Shown here: positions 36,055 through 50,559 of the stretch, piece by piece
Layout of the letters: every line of letters begins with the position of its first letter
Numbering within the stretch: the stretch's first letter is position 1
From: Hypomyces perniciosus
Lineage: Eukaryota; Ascomycota; Sordariomycetes; Hypocreales; Hypocreaceae
DNA length: 64,000 nucleotides
Reading direction: 5' to 3'
Assembly (NCBI GenBank): GCA_008477525.1
Contig: SPDT01000002.1
Span: 124,001 to 188,000 of the forward strand
Made by a program: the position numbers and the translations under genes
The notes under the pieces: model-generated
Databases searched by the model: none
What the model saw: only the letters and a program-made list of their open reading frames with translations
What the model was told of the DNA's origin: nothing

Positions 36055-36850
36055 ATATTAAACTATATAGATGCTTATAGTATATATATACAGCTTCTTT
36101 TTTTTATTAGCTATATATATATATAGTGAGGCCACTATAGTATATTCTCTTTTATAGAGTTAAGCTTTATTTCCTATCTCTCTATACTTTATAGAGCTAT
36201 ACTATACTTTATTATAAAAGCTTAATAAAAAGGGAAAATATAAGCTTTCTTTTAAGTAAACTAATAAAATTTATATATACCTTTAAAAAGATAAATAAAC
36301 TACTTTATATATAAAGCTTATATAAAAAAGCGCAGACCTATTAACAATAAAGAAAAAGGTATTAGCCTATATTATTAAGCAGTTTTAATTTCTTTAAATT
36401 TATTTAATAAAAAGAAACAAAAAACCTATTACATATTTAATAAATATATTAATATATATAAATATCAAGATATACTTTATAGACTCTTTTAACGCACTTT
36501 CTTTAATACCTATAATACTATTTACCTTATAAATAATAAAAACTACTTTATCTTTAGCTTTTTTATTTTAAATATAGACAACAACTATATTAAAGTAGGC
36601 GCAATTAAGTATTAAATTTAAAGAGAAGATATTATTTAAATAAAAACGCTTTCTGTAACCTAATTAAAGGAATTATATACTTTATTAAATTTACTAATAT
36701 TATTATTATAAAAGGATTATATATTAATATTGTATTAACTTTAAAGCTTTATAAAGCTAAGGTTTAGCTAATAGAATATAATAATATACTTATACTAATA
36801 TACTTAACTTAAATATTATAATAGCTCAAGTAAAGTATAAATATAACCTT
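36055..36850 (+). mobile_element. Element B LTR piece and gag-protease fragment
   Basis: 36,055-36,230 is a partial LTR of element B in the orientation opposite to copies a-d. 36,230-36,850 aligns with 600-1,228 of this window in the same orientation. All heavily degraded. Confidence 0.65.
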
Positions 36851-36951
36851 TTATTTCGTTAATATAAACCTTTATCTCTTTATACTACTTTTATACTTAA
36901 ATACTATATCCTAAATAGTTTAATAATGCTTTTCCTACTTTTAAATATATA

Positions 36952-39900
36952 TATTAAAATAACAAGGTTATAGTAAACCTTATTTATATATAGCTTCTAG
37001 GAAACTATATACGATACAGCAATAAGAAAATAACTAAGAGTTTACTAGGTAAATAATAAACTAAACAATGAAATTGTAACTTATTTAATAGCTAAAAAGC
37101 TATAGAATATTGAATAATATATAGTTATATTATAAAAGTAATTATTAAACAATACTTTATCTTTTATAATAGTCCTTTAACTTAATAATAGGTATATAAT
37201 AACAGAATTAAGTTTATAGCTATATTCTTATTTTCCGCAAAATTCATTTATATAGGAAATCGGCTAAATTAATTTATAGCTATATAAACAGGAAACCATT
37301 TTAATTAGATTTTTTACAATAGCTATTATACCTATTATATTAAATTTAAAGTAAGCGGGGTAGCTGGTCCTAGTTTAATTATTATTATTAAAGATAATGG
37401 AAATTTCCTAACTTATATTAAAATTCCTCTAAGAACTTAGTCCTAGCGTCAGGCCTAATTCCGGGTCTAGCCAGAATAGGAAGCTTACCTAATTTCACTA
37501 AAATCCTTACTTTCTAGCCCTCCTTTTTAACACTCCCTCTGGAATAAATACTATTTTATATACCTTTAAAGTAAATATAAGATCTTAGATATAGGAAAGT
37601 AACTAGGATATAGAAAATAAAAGGAATCGCTAAAAATAGCTAAAGAATAATAAAGATAGCTAATAGCTATAAAAGCATAGCTAATAAAAATAAGAAGGAA
37701 AAGGGTAAAAAACCTTAAATATAGACCTTGAGTAAAAGCTTAAGATTAAAGAGATTTATAAAGTTCCTTAGCTTTTAACCTGGAAGAGGTTTAGTAAGCC
37801 TATCAGCAACCATTTTACTAGTTTCTAGATAGCTGACTGTAATAACGCTATTCTTAACCTATTCCCTTATATAATTAAACTATAACAGAATATATTTTAT
37901 TTGATTATAAAGGGTAGGGTTATTTAAGGTAGAAATAGCACCTTTATTGTCGTTAAGTAAAGAGATTAGCTATTTAATTGCTTAATCTACCTCTTTATAT
38001 AGGCTAATAAGCTACTAAATCTCTTTAATAGCTTTTATAAAAGCTATAAACTTTGCTTTTAGCGTAAAGAAAAAAATAATTAAGCCCTTTTTCAATTTCT
38101 AGGTAATTAGCCTATTAGTAACTATTATAATATAGCTATAAGTCGATTTACTTAATTTTTTATCCCCAGTAAAATCACTATTATAATATCTAATATATTT
38201 TATCGAGGGGGAATTGGCACTCCAAAACATATACACAACACATATATACCCACACACAACGACTGGTATCGAGCGCGGGAACCGCGCTCCTGACAGAACC
38301 ACGAAGCGGCGATTGAGTAATATAGGGACTAAAAGATACTGCAGATCATTTGATCATGATGCTAGCAGCCAAAAGCAACCAACGGTTACCTTCATACGCC
38401 TCAGCGGCTGTGTTCTTACAGGTGGGGTTATATATTAAAGGGGGAAGAAAGTTGCTCTTTATTAAACTAGGTCTATCTGTATGTCTTTATACTCCTGTGC
38501 TTTCCTAATTCAGTAGCTGCTTAAATAAGCGGCCAACCTTTCTCGGGTAAGCTAAAAGAAAAAAAGCAGGTGCGTTAGGTATATCAGTTACCCCCGACAA
38601 AATATATAAGATTAGATTTTCTAGTATATTAAATAGCTTGATTTTAAGTATTATTTAAATACTATAATAAGTTACAGGCTATATTTAAGTTCCCTTTATA
38701 TAGGCCGTAGAATTATTTTACTAGCTACTAAACTAGAAAGCTAATATCTACTTTAATATAGATTATTAAGTAGATAATAGTTTAATAATAGCTTAAAAAA
38801 GCTTAATATTAGCTTTATTTAATTTAATTATAGTTTTATTAACTAAAAGTAAAGGCTATAAAGGTAATTAAATAGGCTTTAAGTTTTTAAGGTTAAAAAA
38901 CTTTATAGCTTTAATAATATATTATTTCTAAGAAAGCTAAAAGAGGCCTTCTTTCTATCCTTAACTATCTAAACCCTTAAAAAAAAAGGTAAAGCCTTTA
39001 TTTTTTATAGTATAGACTTTATTAAAAGCTAGCTTTAACTAAACTATAGCTTCTTTATTTAATTTAATAAAAAGATAGTTATTTATATAAATAATAATAA
39101 AAATACTATTACTAGGATTATAGAGAATAGCAGAGTTAGAAATTAAAAATTATATCCTAGTTTATTTTTTAAAGCTTATAAAGCCTATTACTATTCTTTA
39201 AAGGACTATTTAAGACTATAAAGAGCTTTTTAAAGTTATAACCTAGTTTCCTAAAAATAGATTTAATTTTAAGGGAAGTTTAATTAATATAGTCTTTAAA
39301 CCCTTTAAGGAAGTTAAAGAAAATAGTTTCTTTAAATATTCTATTTAGGAATATATTAATAAAGTTAATTTATTTGATTCTTTAGTTATAAATAATAATT
39401 AAAGCTAAAAAGAGCCGCTAAGTAAAAGGAATAGCTGTTAAAGTAAATATTAAATTAAAATCTATTCCTTTTAATTATTAAAAGCCTTTAATAACTAGCC
39501 TAGCTTTAAATTTAACTATTTTATTATTTTAGTCTTTTTTAATCTTTAAGATTAATTAATTAATAATAAGATTCCTGCTTTTAAGAATACTATTATATTT
39601 AATAAAAGTAAAGGTATATTATTTAATTAGTTAATTAAATTCGCTATAAATTGCTGTTAGCTACTTAGTTTTATTAAAACTATAAATTACTTGCTTAAGC
39701 GTTTAAAGGTCTTATACTGCAGCAGCTAGAAGAGCTAGGTTTCTAATACTATTATAGAGAAAGTAGGATATATCTATATCTATAAAATCCTCTATAACTG
39801 CAGAGTTTTATATAACTAGTATAGGAATAAAACTAGGAATAGGGGGAATAATAGTAGGTACTCCCTTTAAAATAAAGTTAAAGAGTAAAGGATTAATATT

Positions 39901-42631
39901 TTAGGAGCTAGGGATTATTTAATTTAATAAATCTAGCTTTATTTCTTCCTTTAATTCTTGATTATTTTAACTTAGAGTATGCTTTAAGATTTCAAGTTTA
40001 GGAATATTATTTTTATATAGCTTTATTGTTAAGGATTTAAAGACTATATATTTAGTTAATATATAAATGAAATAAATATTATTACCTAAAACTGCTAATA
40101 GTTTTTTAATTTTAGTCTTAAAGGCTAATTTATAGCCTTTAGCCTATTATTATTAAAGAATTAAAACTTTATAGTAAAAGCCTAGAATCCTATATCTTTA
40201 TAAATTAAGCTTATAATATTTATTAAAGTCTAGGTTTTTATATAATTTTTAATAAAAGGTAAAGTCCTTATTAATAATAGCTATATAATTAACTAGTTTA
40301 AAAACTGCAGTAATAATAAAATTTTAAAGATATAGTAGTAGGTTAACTATTATAATAGTAGCCTAAAGCCTATTTAATAAAACTTTAATAAAGCATGTTA
40401 TTAAACTATTTTATTTATAAATATAAAGGCTACTATAAGAATATATAATTCTTAAAGCAAAAAACTAGGTTTAAAATTCTTAATTAATTTCCTTTTTATA
40501 ATTATAATAAAATTCTTTAAGATACTAGTTATATTAAGTTTTAAAGCCATTTATAAAGCATTATATAGTAACTAAAATGGTAAGTCTACTATAATGTTTT
40601 AAGAGGAATAGCTACTTATATTTTAATTTTCTATTAATAATTAAAAGACTAATAAGGGCTTTATTATAAGGCACTGGCTTTATAGAGAAAGTATTAGCTT
40701 TTAGGCGATCTAGAGAGGCTAGTAGATTTGCAATTAGCTTTAAATTAAGCCTTATAATAGCTTTTCTTTAACTATATGCTAGGCAATAAAATTTAATCTC
40801 TTTAATAAAATTAAAGTTAAGAATTCTAGTAGTTATTTTAATAGTTTTCTTTAATAGACTTAAGCTAATATAACCTAGTCTTTTATACTATAAAATGGCT
40901 AGCTTTAGCAGCTTATAGCTAGGACTAGTAATAATATCTCCCTTTAGTTTAATTAACTTAATAACCTTTAAATCTTTAATAATAAAGGATTCTTTAAATA
41001 TATAGGGCCTTTCCTCTATAAAGGTATCCCCTATAGGCTTATTCCCCTTTATTTCTTTAGGTAATAGGGGTATATAAGGCCCCTTTTCCTTTATTTAACC
41101 TAGGGTTTTAAGGAGTTTAGAGAGATTTTTTCCTTTAAGATTATTCTTCTTTATAAGCCTAGGACTAAATTTAATTAATTGTTTTTTTAAAGCTATTATT
41201 TCTAGAATAGCTATATATTTTTAGCCTTTTTTTTACTAATAGTAGGGATTTAAACCTATATAAAGCTATAAGCTCTATAGCTATTTATATAGCTGTATAG
41301 TATAATATATCTTTTAATTATTAAGAAAAAACTATATTTTAAGGGATTTAATAGCTTTATTAACTATATAGATTTAATAAAAAAAGTATTATATTAAATA
41401 AATCTTTTAATTTAATAATACTTTAAACTATTTATAAGCTTAATATTTACTTATAGGTAAAAAAGGGTATTTAATAATATTATCTTTTTATAGTTATTAT
41501 CTTTATTAAAGATATTAAAAGTAGCTATACCTATTCCTTTAAATGTAATAAGGCCCCTGCTAGTATAAATAACGCCTAGTTCCCTATTATTAGATTTATT
41601 GTCTATAAAATATTTCCTAGAATTAACTATATAAACTATAGATCTAGTATTATATAATAGACTATCCTTAATAGGAAGTCTAAGGGGTTTAGGGGTCTTA
41701 AAAAACTTAAGAAACTTTTTCCCTTTTTTAGCGTTTAAAGCTTAAAGAAAATCTCGATTACTATTTAAATTAGTAATAGATTTAGTAAAAGACTCTTTAA
41801 ATAGCTTTTCTAAGCTATACCCTTTAATAGCTAGATTATATATATTAATAAAAGTATAATCCTCTTTAATTTACTTTTAGCTTTAATTTTATTTCTTTTA
41901 ATTTCCTTTCCTTTTAAGAGAATTAAAAGCTAGCTTTGAATCCTTAAGTTTAAAAGGTATTAATTAATCTTTTAAGGATTTAAAAGGCTTTATAGCCTGA
42001 TTAAACTTATATAAAGTAAAAGATAGATTTTTAGTTTTTTTTAATATATTTTGTTAAAATAACAAGGTTATACTAAACCTCATTTATGTATGGCTTCTAG
42101 GAAGCTGTATACAACGCAGCAATAAGGAAACGACTGAGAGTCTAGTTGGGTTAACAATAGATAAACAATTGAATTGTAACTGAACTAATAGCTAGAAAGC
42201 TATAGAATATCTAGTAATGTATGGCTAGTGTAGAAGTAATTGTATAAATAATAGCTTTGTCTTTTATAATAGTCCTCCGACCTAATAATAGGAATGTGGC
42301 GGCAGAATTGGGTTCGTGGCCCTATTCCTATTTTCCGCAAAATTCATTTGTATGGGAAATCGGCCAAATCGAATCACGGCCATACAAACAGGAAACCATT
42401 TTAGTCAGATTTTTCACAATAGCCATTGTGGCCATTGTATTGAGTCTAGGGTAGGCGGGATAGCTGGTCCTAGCTCAATTGTTATCGTTGAAGATAACAG
42501 AAATTTCCTGACTTACACTGAAGTTCCTCCGGAACTCGGTCCTAGCGTCGGGCCTAATTCCAGGTCTAGCCAGAATAGGAAGGTTACCCAAATACACTGA
42601 AATCCTTACTTTTCAGCCCTCCTTTTTAACA
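36952..42631 (-). mobile_element. Element A: copia retrotransposon with both LTRs
   Basis: Direct LTRs of 581 bp (36,952-37,532) and 580 bp (42,052-42,631) enclose about 4.5 kb. A purine tract (AGAGGGAGTG read on the minus strand) abuts the LTR at 37,533, so the element reads on the minus strand with its 3' LTR on the left. At about 39,070-39,115 the minus strand reads FIIIYINNYLF, the copia RT active site YVDD with two Asp-to-Asn RIP changes. The right LTR is far less mutated than the left. A later LTR insertion sits at 38,201-38,599. No target duplication is visible at the ends. Confidence 0.8.
38201..38599 (-). repeat. Unmutated solo LTR nested inside element A
   Basis: About 400 bp of near-normal G+C, sharply bounded by AT-rich DNA on both sides. 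On the minus strand it starts TGTCGGGGGTAACTG and ends CCCCCTCGATA, short inverted termini of an LTR (the last CA being TA here). It must have landed after the surrounding element was mutated, or been too short and unique to be recognised as a repeat. Confidence 0.7.
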
Positions 42632-42639
42632 GTTTTTAA

Positions 42640-43206
42640 CCTTATAGTTTAAAAGTATACTTTTATGCAATTAAATTTAAAGGGTAATAAAGGAATTTTA
42701 TATAATAAGCTAACCCTTTACTATTAATATATAAATAATTTACTTTATTTTTCTTTTCTTAATTTACTATTATATATAAATATATTATATATACTTTTAC
42801 TTTACTTTTCTTTTTTACTTATAACTTTAATTCCCATTTACTTCTCTCTTTTCTTTTCTTTTTCCCTTTTTATCTCTCTTTCTTTCTCGCCTTCCCTCTC
42901 TTTATAGGCGCTTTCTCTATAAGTATTCCTTCCTCTCGCTTTTTATTACCAGCTAACCTATTATGCAATAATAGTTCTCTTTTCTTAGTTTGGCCTGCCA
43001 CTATAAATTCTTTTTTTCCTTTTGCGATAGATATTGCCGCTTTATAAATTTTCTATAGCTGATTCTTTACTATAACTTCCTATTTAATATACTTACAGCC
43101 TATTTTCAGAAAATAATAGCGATTTTGCAGTATTTAAGAACCTTAATATAGTAAGTCTATCCTCGCTTACAGCCAATGTTATCTCGGTTATATCTTTATT
43201 AAAACA
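42640..43206 (-). repeat. Probable 3' LTR of a gypsy element
   Basis: On the minus strand a polypurine tract (TTAAGGGGAGGG) ends at 43,207, directly followed by TGTTTTAAT at 43,206, as expected at a 3' LTR start. The left end is not resolved. A pyrimidine-rich tract lies at about 42,830-42,915. Confidence 0.5.
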
Positions 43207-46200
43207 CCCTCCCCTTAAATTACTATGCCCTCGCCAGTAAAATACTGCAAAGCTGCTAATAACTTAACCCAGTAAATATTCTAATACAGATATAACTATT
43301 AGCCACTATTAACTCGCTATAAACGCCTTACCCTATACTATTATTATTTTAACCTTTTAATTAAATAAAATATAAAATTACAAAAAAACCTTTAATACTG
43401 TAATAATAAATATAAGTTTTATATAATTAGAAAGTAAAACTTTCTATATTAACTTATATTATACTAGCTGCTTTTAAGAAATATTTTTATTATTTTTTAA
43501 ATAATAAATTATATAATCTAATCGCCTATTAATTTATTAATACCGCTAAAATATTAATTTAATATTCTTAAAAGTCCTTTATTAATAAAGTAAATACTTT
43601 AATATTACTTTTTTATTATATAATAGCAGCTAATAAAAACCTAGTCTATAATAATATTACTATAAATCTAATATAAAAAAAACCTTATATTAATATAATA
43701 GAAGTTAAGCCTAGCTAAAAAGCAAAAAGAGAAAAAGTCTATAGCAAATAAGTAGTATTGCCGCTAAAACTTAAAGCGCTTAAACCTTTAAATTACTTTT
43801 ACTTAAATAAACTCTCTCGCTACTATTACTGCTATTATATATACTTTTATTCTAGTATATATTTCTTTATTTATAATAGGCAGTTTTCAGTTAATTACTA
43901 TATAATATACTAGTATACTAAAATTCTTATATTTCTCTCAATATATTCTACTACTATAAAAAATTACAATAAAATGCTATTTAAAGATAAAGAGAATTAG
44001 CTATTATTTAATAATAGTATTGCCGCTTATTTACTGTAAAATATATACTGTTGCAAGTTTATTTTCTATTTTCAATTAACTAGTTAAAACTGCACAGTAC
44101 TTTACTCCCTTTAACTTTATAATACTTAATAGTAATAGCTAGTTATTTACTAGTAAATCACTACTTATACTTTTAAATTAACTTAATATTAATAAAATTA
44201 CTTTTCTTTTATTAAATATTATTAATCTTTAAATAATTTTTCTATTTAATTAAATATAAGTATTATATCCGTTTATACTTATAATTAATAATTTTCCTAA
44301 CTTTAAATATCTTTTTAGTGTAAAAAAGGTAATTTATTAACTTTAAAGGTTCTCCTTCGCAGCTATAATACAGTTTAAAATTTATAATATTAAAAATATT
44401 ATAGATTTTAATAAAAGATAAAAGAAAAATTTAATATATTAATCCATTTATTTTTATTTAGCGTTTAATTTAGTAGAAATTAATATACTTTTCAGTAAGT
44501 TTTTTACTAAATTACTAAAGTTTTAGGTATTTTATAGAAAATAATACCTAATTGCCTATTGTAAATTTCTTTTTAAATTAATAAATATTATACCACTTTT
44601 TAGATTCTTTTTAGCTTTATTATAGTATTTATTCAGCTATTTCATAAGTAGTTTAAAGCTCTTTTACCTTTATAATAGCATCGGTATAATATTTATAATA
44701 GGTTAGTTTATTATAACCTAAAGCGTTAAGCTTATAGCTAAATAGTAAAAAAGCTGGTAAATAGCTAGTTATAGAATATTTGGCACTATTATATATAGAT
44801 TAAATAAAAGATAATTTTGATAGCTGGTTATCCTATTATTTACTGCAAAAAGAATATAAATAATACTTTAAAGCTTAATTCTACCGTTCAGTCTAACTAT
44901 CAGTCTATAGGTGAAAAGTAGTGCTAAATCGCTATTTATAAGTAAATAAATAATAGAAACTTCACTAAAATCTAGATTTAAATAATCGACCTCTATTAAA
45001 GATAATTCCTTATAGTATTCCAAAAATTAAATAAATATATTTTATAAAAAGTCAGTAACTCCACTACTTATAATATATAGTATTATAGGTATATACAGGG
45101 CATATTTCATATATCAATTAATAGTAATAAAAATTATATTATATAGGTATTTGCCTTTATAATTTAAGATTTCTAGCAAATCTATAATAAAATCTATAAA
45201 ACTTTCTTTAAAAGGTCTTTCTAGTATTAATAATAAAGTAAGTTTACTATAAAGTTAATAAGTTTTCGCCTTTATTATCTAATAAATATAATATATAGAT
45301 ATATAGCGCTTAATATCTTACTTTATACTTTGCTAATAATAAGTTAATATAATATATTTTGAAGTATAATTAACTCCTTAATATCTAGCAGTTAGATTAT
45401 TGTAAACTAATATTAAAATTTTAATATAAAAACCTATTAGTATATAGACTCTGCCCTAATAGTAAATTAATTAATTATTACTAATAACCTAGTTATTACT
45501 ATAAAATATATTAACTACTCTTTAACTTTAAACTTTTTATTAAATAAAGTAATCTCTTTATTAAGCTTATAAAACAGCTAAACGCAAGGACTTTTATAGT
45601 TTTAGCGGTAAACCTGCAGTAGTCTGCTATATAACCTATAAACCAGCAATTATAACTCTAGCCACTATACTCTACAGGTAGGCTATCTGCTAAATAGTAT
45701 CTAGTCCCTGTCCCTTAACTTAAAGCAATACTAAAGTAATACTCCTGTCTATAGGCAATTTTATATATTCCTAGTCATTATAGTGCACTGCTGTAAATCC
45801 CTCTAGTTTATATAGGCTATCAGCTTCTATAAAAACGCTGCAAAATCATTAATATATAGCTTTACTATAATTCTTTAATCTTAATAAGATTATAAAAATT
45901 AAAGCGTTAAAATAAAGTATTAGTAAAGTTAAATTTCCTTGGCTTATATTTAATGCAAAAATTAAATACAGTTAGTTTATTAAAACCCTTTACCTGCTAG
46001 TATAAAAGCTTTTATTTATATATAAAATAATAGTAGTTGAAATAGTCTATTATACCCTAAATCTCTATATTTATATAAGCTAAATAGTATTTTTATATTT
46101 AAAAAGCCTTTATAATAGTAAGAAATTTAATATTAAAGGTATAATAATATAATTTAAAACTATTTAGCTTTTTTAATATATATACTATAAAGTATTGAGT

Positions 46201-49200
46201 ATTGTATTAATATTAAGCTACTACTGCTGTAATTATATAGTTTAATATATCTATCTTTATATAAATTAGCGGCTTTAAGTTATAATATATTAAAATAGGT
46301 TTCTTTAAGAACTTTCCTTTAAGCTATTAAAAAGCTTTAAAAGCGCTAGGCTCTAGCTATAAAGAACCTTTTTACTTTCTATAAGTAAGATTTATTGAAA
46401 GTACTATAATTTTACTATAATTTTTCATAAAGCAATAGTAAAACCCTATAAATCCTAAAAATATAAAGATATTATGAATACTTTTAAGTACTAGCTACTT
46501 AATAATAGCTTAAACATATAACTATTTTATCTTAATTCTATTAAATGTACTAATATATTTAAAAAAAGATATTAAAATAATATAAAAGATATATTTATTA
46601 ATATTAATATATAGCTTTATATTTTATAACTGTTTAAAAACCTAGTAAATATACTATATACACTCTGTAAAAGTGCACCTATAAATTAATATATTATTAA
46701 AATATATAATACAAATAAAATTAACTAGATCTTATAGTATATTATTAATATATTACTAAAAAGTTACAGGGGAATTTATAAGGCTAAATAGCATAATATT
46801 ATACTTAAAGTATCTATATCAGCAGTAAAATACTATTTTCTATTTATCTTTTTCGCAGATAAATATCTAATAATATATATCCTTTAAATTAAATTTAATA
46901 AAAATCTTAATATATAAAAGTCTATTAAGAATTTTAAAAATTAATAGTAAAAGAGCGCAGTTCTTATAAGTTATTTTATTTAAAACATAGAAATCGATAT
47001 ATATTTATAGTTTACTGCCTTTCTTTAATATAAAGATTATAGAGGCACTTACAGGATTAATAGACCACTAAATCTATATATTCTATAATACTTTTTTTAA
47101 ATACTTACAGAAAGCTTCTAGCTCTTTAAATACTAAGTTATAGATAAGACTCTATAAAATCATTTTCCTATCTTTTAACTTAATAGTATACTATTAACTT
47201 GCTAATATATTAGCAGCTTCTTTATAGAAATTTTTTTAATAAAATTATACTATATAAAAAGCAATTTTAAATATAAAGCCGACTTATAGTTTTTTAAGGA
47301 AATAGCTTTATTTAAGTTAAGAAATAGTAAATCTTTTAAAGCTTTTAACCTAACTTTTAACTTCTTTTCAGTTATTAATATAAAAGTTACTTAGGCTTTT
47401 TTAATAGTTTATTATAGCTGCTTTTTAAAGGCTATTAAAGTAATAAAATCCTTAATTAAAGGATAATTCTATTAATTATACTTCCAGGAAAAAGTAAAAT
47501 TAGCTTTTTAAAATTAAAGTTTTTTTAAAATAAAGTCTTTTAAGCTATTAGCAATAATACAATAAAGTAGCTACTTCTTCTTTACTCCCCAGTTATTAAT
47601 TATCTTTATAAACATATCTATATAGCTATAAATTATAGTAGAAATACCTAAGAAAATAGCAGTAAACTTAAAAGCTAGTAATAGATTTCTTAATTAATCC
47701 TTTTATTATAAAGAGATAATATAAATATTACTGCTAGGATTAAATAAGGTATTTATATATTACTAGTAGCTATTTAGCTGTATCTTCTCTTGTTATTTTA
47801 TAAGTAGATCTATATAGCAATTATATTTTTAAGCTTAATAAACCGCAGGTTTAGCATTTCCGCCAGTACAGTATAGCTAAACAAGGTTATTATACATTTT
47901 AATAAAATAATACTTGCTATTATACTTTATATAATCAAGAGCTTAACAGGAAGTCTTATAGTAAAGACTACTATATTTCTAATAAATTACTAAACTTGAA
48001 AGGTTTCTTTATTCTTTTAAACTTTTAAATATTTCAGTTATTATATTCTTTTAAGTATTAGCAGTATAATCCTAGTATAATCCCTATTAACTAATAAGTC
48101 TAGTTTTTTTATATTTTCGTTAAAATTAAGATTCCTATAAAAAGCTATTTATATTACTAATACAGCTATATATAAAAGTCTTAGCAATAATACTAATATA
48201 AATCAACTCCTGCCAGGTTATAAAGATTCTATAGTATAGTATTTATTTATTTATTATAAAGGAAAAGTACTATAAAAATATATAAATCTTAAACTGTAAA
48301 GGAGTTATTTTAAGGAATTTACTTTTAATAATCTTGAATTAAAAGAGGAATAACTAAAAATTTTATACAGTAGCTTAACATAGGTAAAAAATCTATAAAG
48401 TTACTTTATAGCACCTAGTTAAGCTATCGCGATTATTATCCTTAAACTATTAATAAAATTTATCTTAAATAATTAATTTAACGGATTTACTTTTTTCTTT
48501 AGAATAGCTTACCTATTACTATTAAATATCTCCTTTTAAGCAGGAAATAGTATAGGTAATTTTATAAACTGCTTAAAAAAAGGTATTAAAGGATAATTTA
48601 AACTGCCCTTTAATAATAATAAAAAAAGTTTATAATTCTATTTAAAACTTTCCTTTATAATAAAAAGCTTAAATTTACACTTTACTTTAATTGCCGTTAT
48701 AAAGTTATTTTAAACTAGCAGTATATAATAAACTAATTATAGGCGATAAACCTTTAATTTCTAAGAGTTTAAAAAAAAAGTTTTCCCTTTAAAAAAATAT
48801 TTAAATATTTCCTTTTTAAATACACTTACTATATTTCTTTTATTTACTAAATATAAATATTAAATTTCTTTTTTATAAGTAAAATACTATTTAAAAGGCC
48901 TAGTTAATAATCTAAAAAAGTAACTTTACTTAAAAGTCTTTATATTTAAAATATAGCCTTTTTATTAAAAGTAAGCTAGTTATTCACTATTAAAGGTATT
49001 TTTAACTTTAATAGTCTTTTTACTTTTACTAGGAATAGTAAAAGACTAGTATATTAAAAACCCTCTTTAAAGTAGATAGATTAAGTAAAGGGCTATAACT
49101 TTAAAGAAAAGTAAAAGAGGTTAAAGAGCAGTTACTTAAAAAAGAGATAGATACTAATAAGCAGGTAATAAGCTAGAAACTAGTAGTTAGGTGTAGCAGT

Positions 49201-50500
49201 AGTAGTTTACTGGTCTTTAAAGTTCTATATCTTCAGGGACTACAGTTACTTTTATATATATATTCCGGCCCATATAATATTATAAGAGCTCTAGAACTTC
49301 CAGTCTCTTAACAGGTTTTCCTTTTTAATATTAACTATAGATTATAAAAGCAGGTAATAGCTTTATATATACTTAATTCAGGATTATTTATACCTATATT
49401 TCATTATTATTAATTCTGCTATACTTATAGGTTATATAATAATCTCAGTTTAGTATTAAGGTTTATAGAATATATACTTTAAAGGCTCTCTTTTTAGTTA
49501 AGTTATAGTTTATCTCTTTGAAAGTATTTTTAATTGATAGTTATTAATATAGTATAGTTTTTTATTTAATTAAATTAAGCTTTACTTTATTTAAAGTATT
49601 TTTTACTATTAATTACTAGTAATATATATTCCTTATATTAGCTTTTGTAAAGTTATTTTTTATTTTAACTGCTATTAAAACCTATATAAAATTAGCTATA
49701 TATTTTAAAAGATAGTAGTTATAATAATAATAGGATTTAAAGGTAATAGTTAACTCCTTCTAGTTAATATTAAAGTTATAATGTTTTAGCTATAAAAGGC
49801 TAAAGATTATAGGTATATTATTAAAGATATTTATAATAAAGAAAAAGCAGAGTTTTTTATAAAACCTGATTATAGTTTATATAATAAAAAGGTTTAAAGT
49901 TTTATTAACTATACTTTTATTAATAAATAAAAGGTTTTAGTAAATAATAGTTATTAAATAATAATATTAAATTATTTAATAAAAGCACAGCTAATAAAAG
50001 CTTGAAGTATATAGCTATTATTTATTAAAGCTTTTATATTAATATAAAAGTTATATATACAGAATAGTATAGTTTACATTAAAAGCGATTTATTATTTAT
50101 TAATTTAAACTTAAAGGGTTTTTAATTAAAAAGATAGCAGTAGATTTATTTTTAAATAATAGTTTTATTTATAGTTAACCTTATTTGCAATTTTTAATAA
50201 AGGTTAATTTTTTCTTTAATTTATAAATTAGGTTTAGGTTTTTAATAAATAAGGCTAGTTAAATTAAAGTAAATTAAAAGTTAATAAAGTAGCGCTATTA
50301 TTATTATCTTTATTAATATTTAAAGAGGGTATATTATTTAACGCTTAAATTTATAAATTAATTAAATATTGCACGTAATATTAATATACTATTAAAGTTT
50401 AATTATTATACTTTATTAAATTATTTTATTATTAACTTTAAAGTACTATTAGGTTAAAGTATAGCTAATATAGTTAAATTTAGCGATTTTAGTTTTATCT
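43207..50500 (-). mobile_element. Ty3/gypsy retrotransposon relic
   Basis: At about 47,060-46,850 the minus strand, ignoring stops, reads a gypsy RT block (KDG-like LKKGSKLRIYID, then FTKFNLKDIYYRI). At 46,715-46,665 it reads CIIYFNNILIYR, the YLDD catalytic motif with both Asp changed to Asn. Integrase should lie between 46 and 43.3 kb but is too decayed to delimit. The right boundary is approximate. Confidence 0.7.
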
Positions 50501-50559
50501 TTAATATAAATTTCCTTAATATATATTAAACTGCTTTTTTTATTATATTTATTAAAGCT

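Noticed and set aside
42257..42600. Open frames of 65 and 94 codons
   Set aside because: They lie within the little-mutated LTR of element A; LTRs do not encode such proteins.
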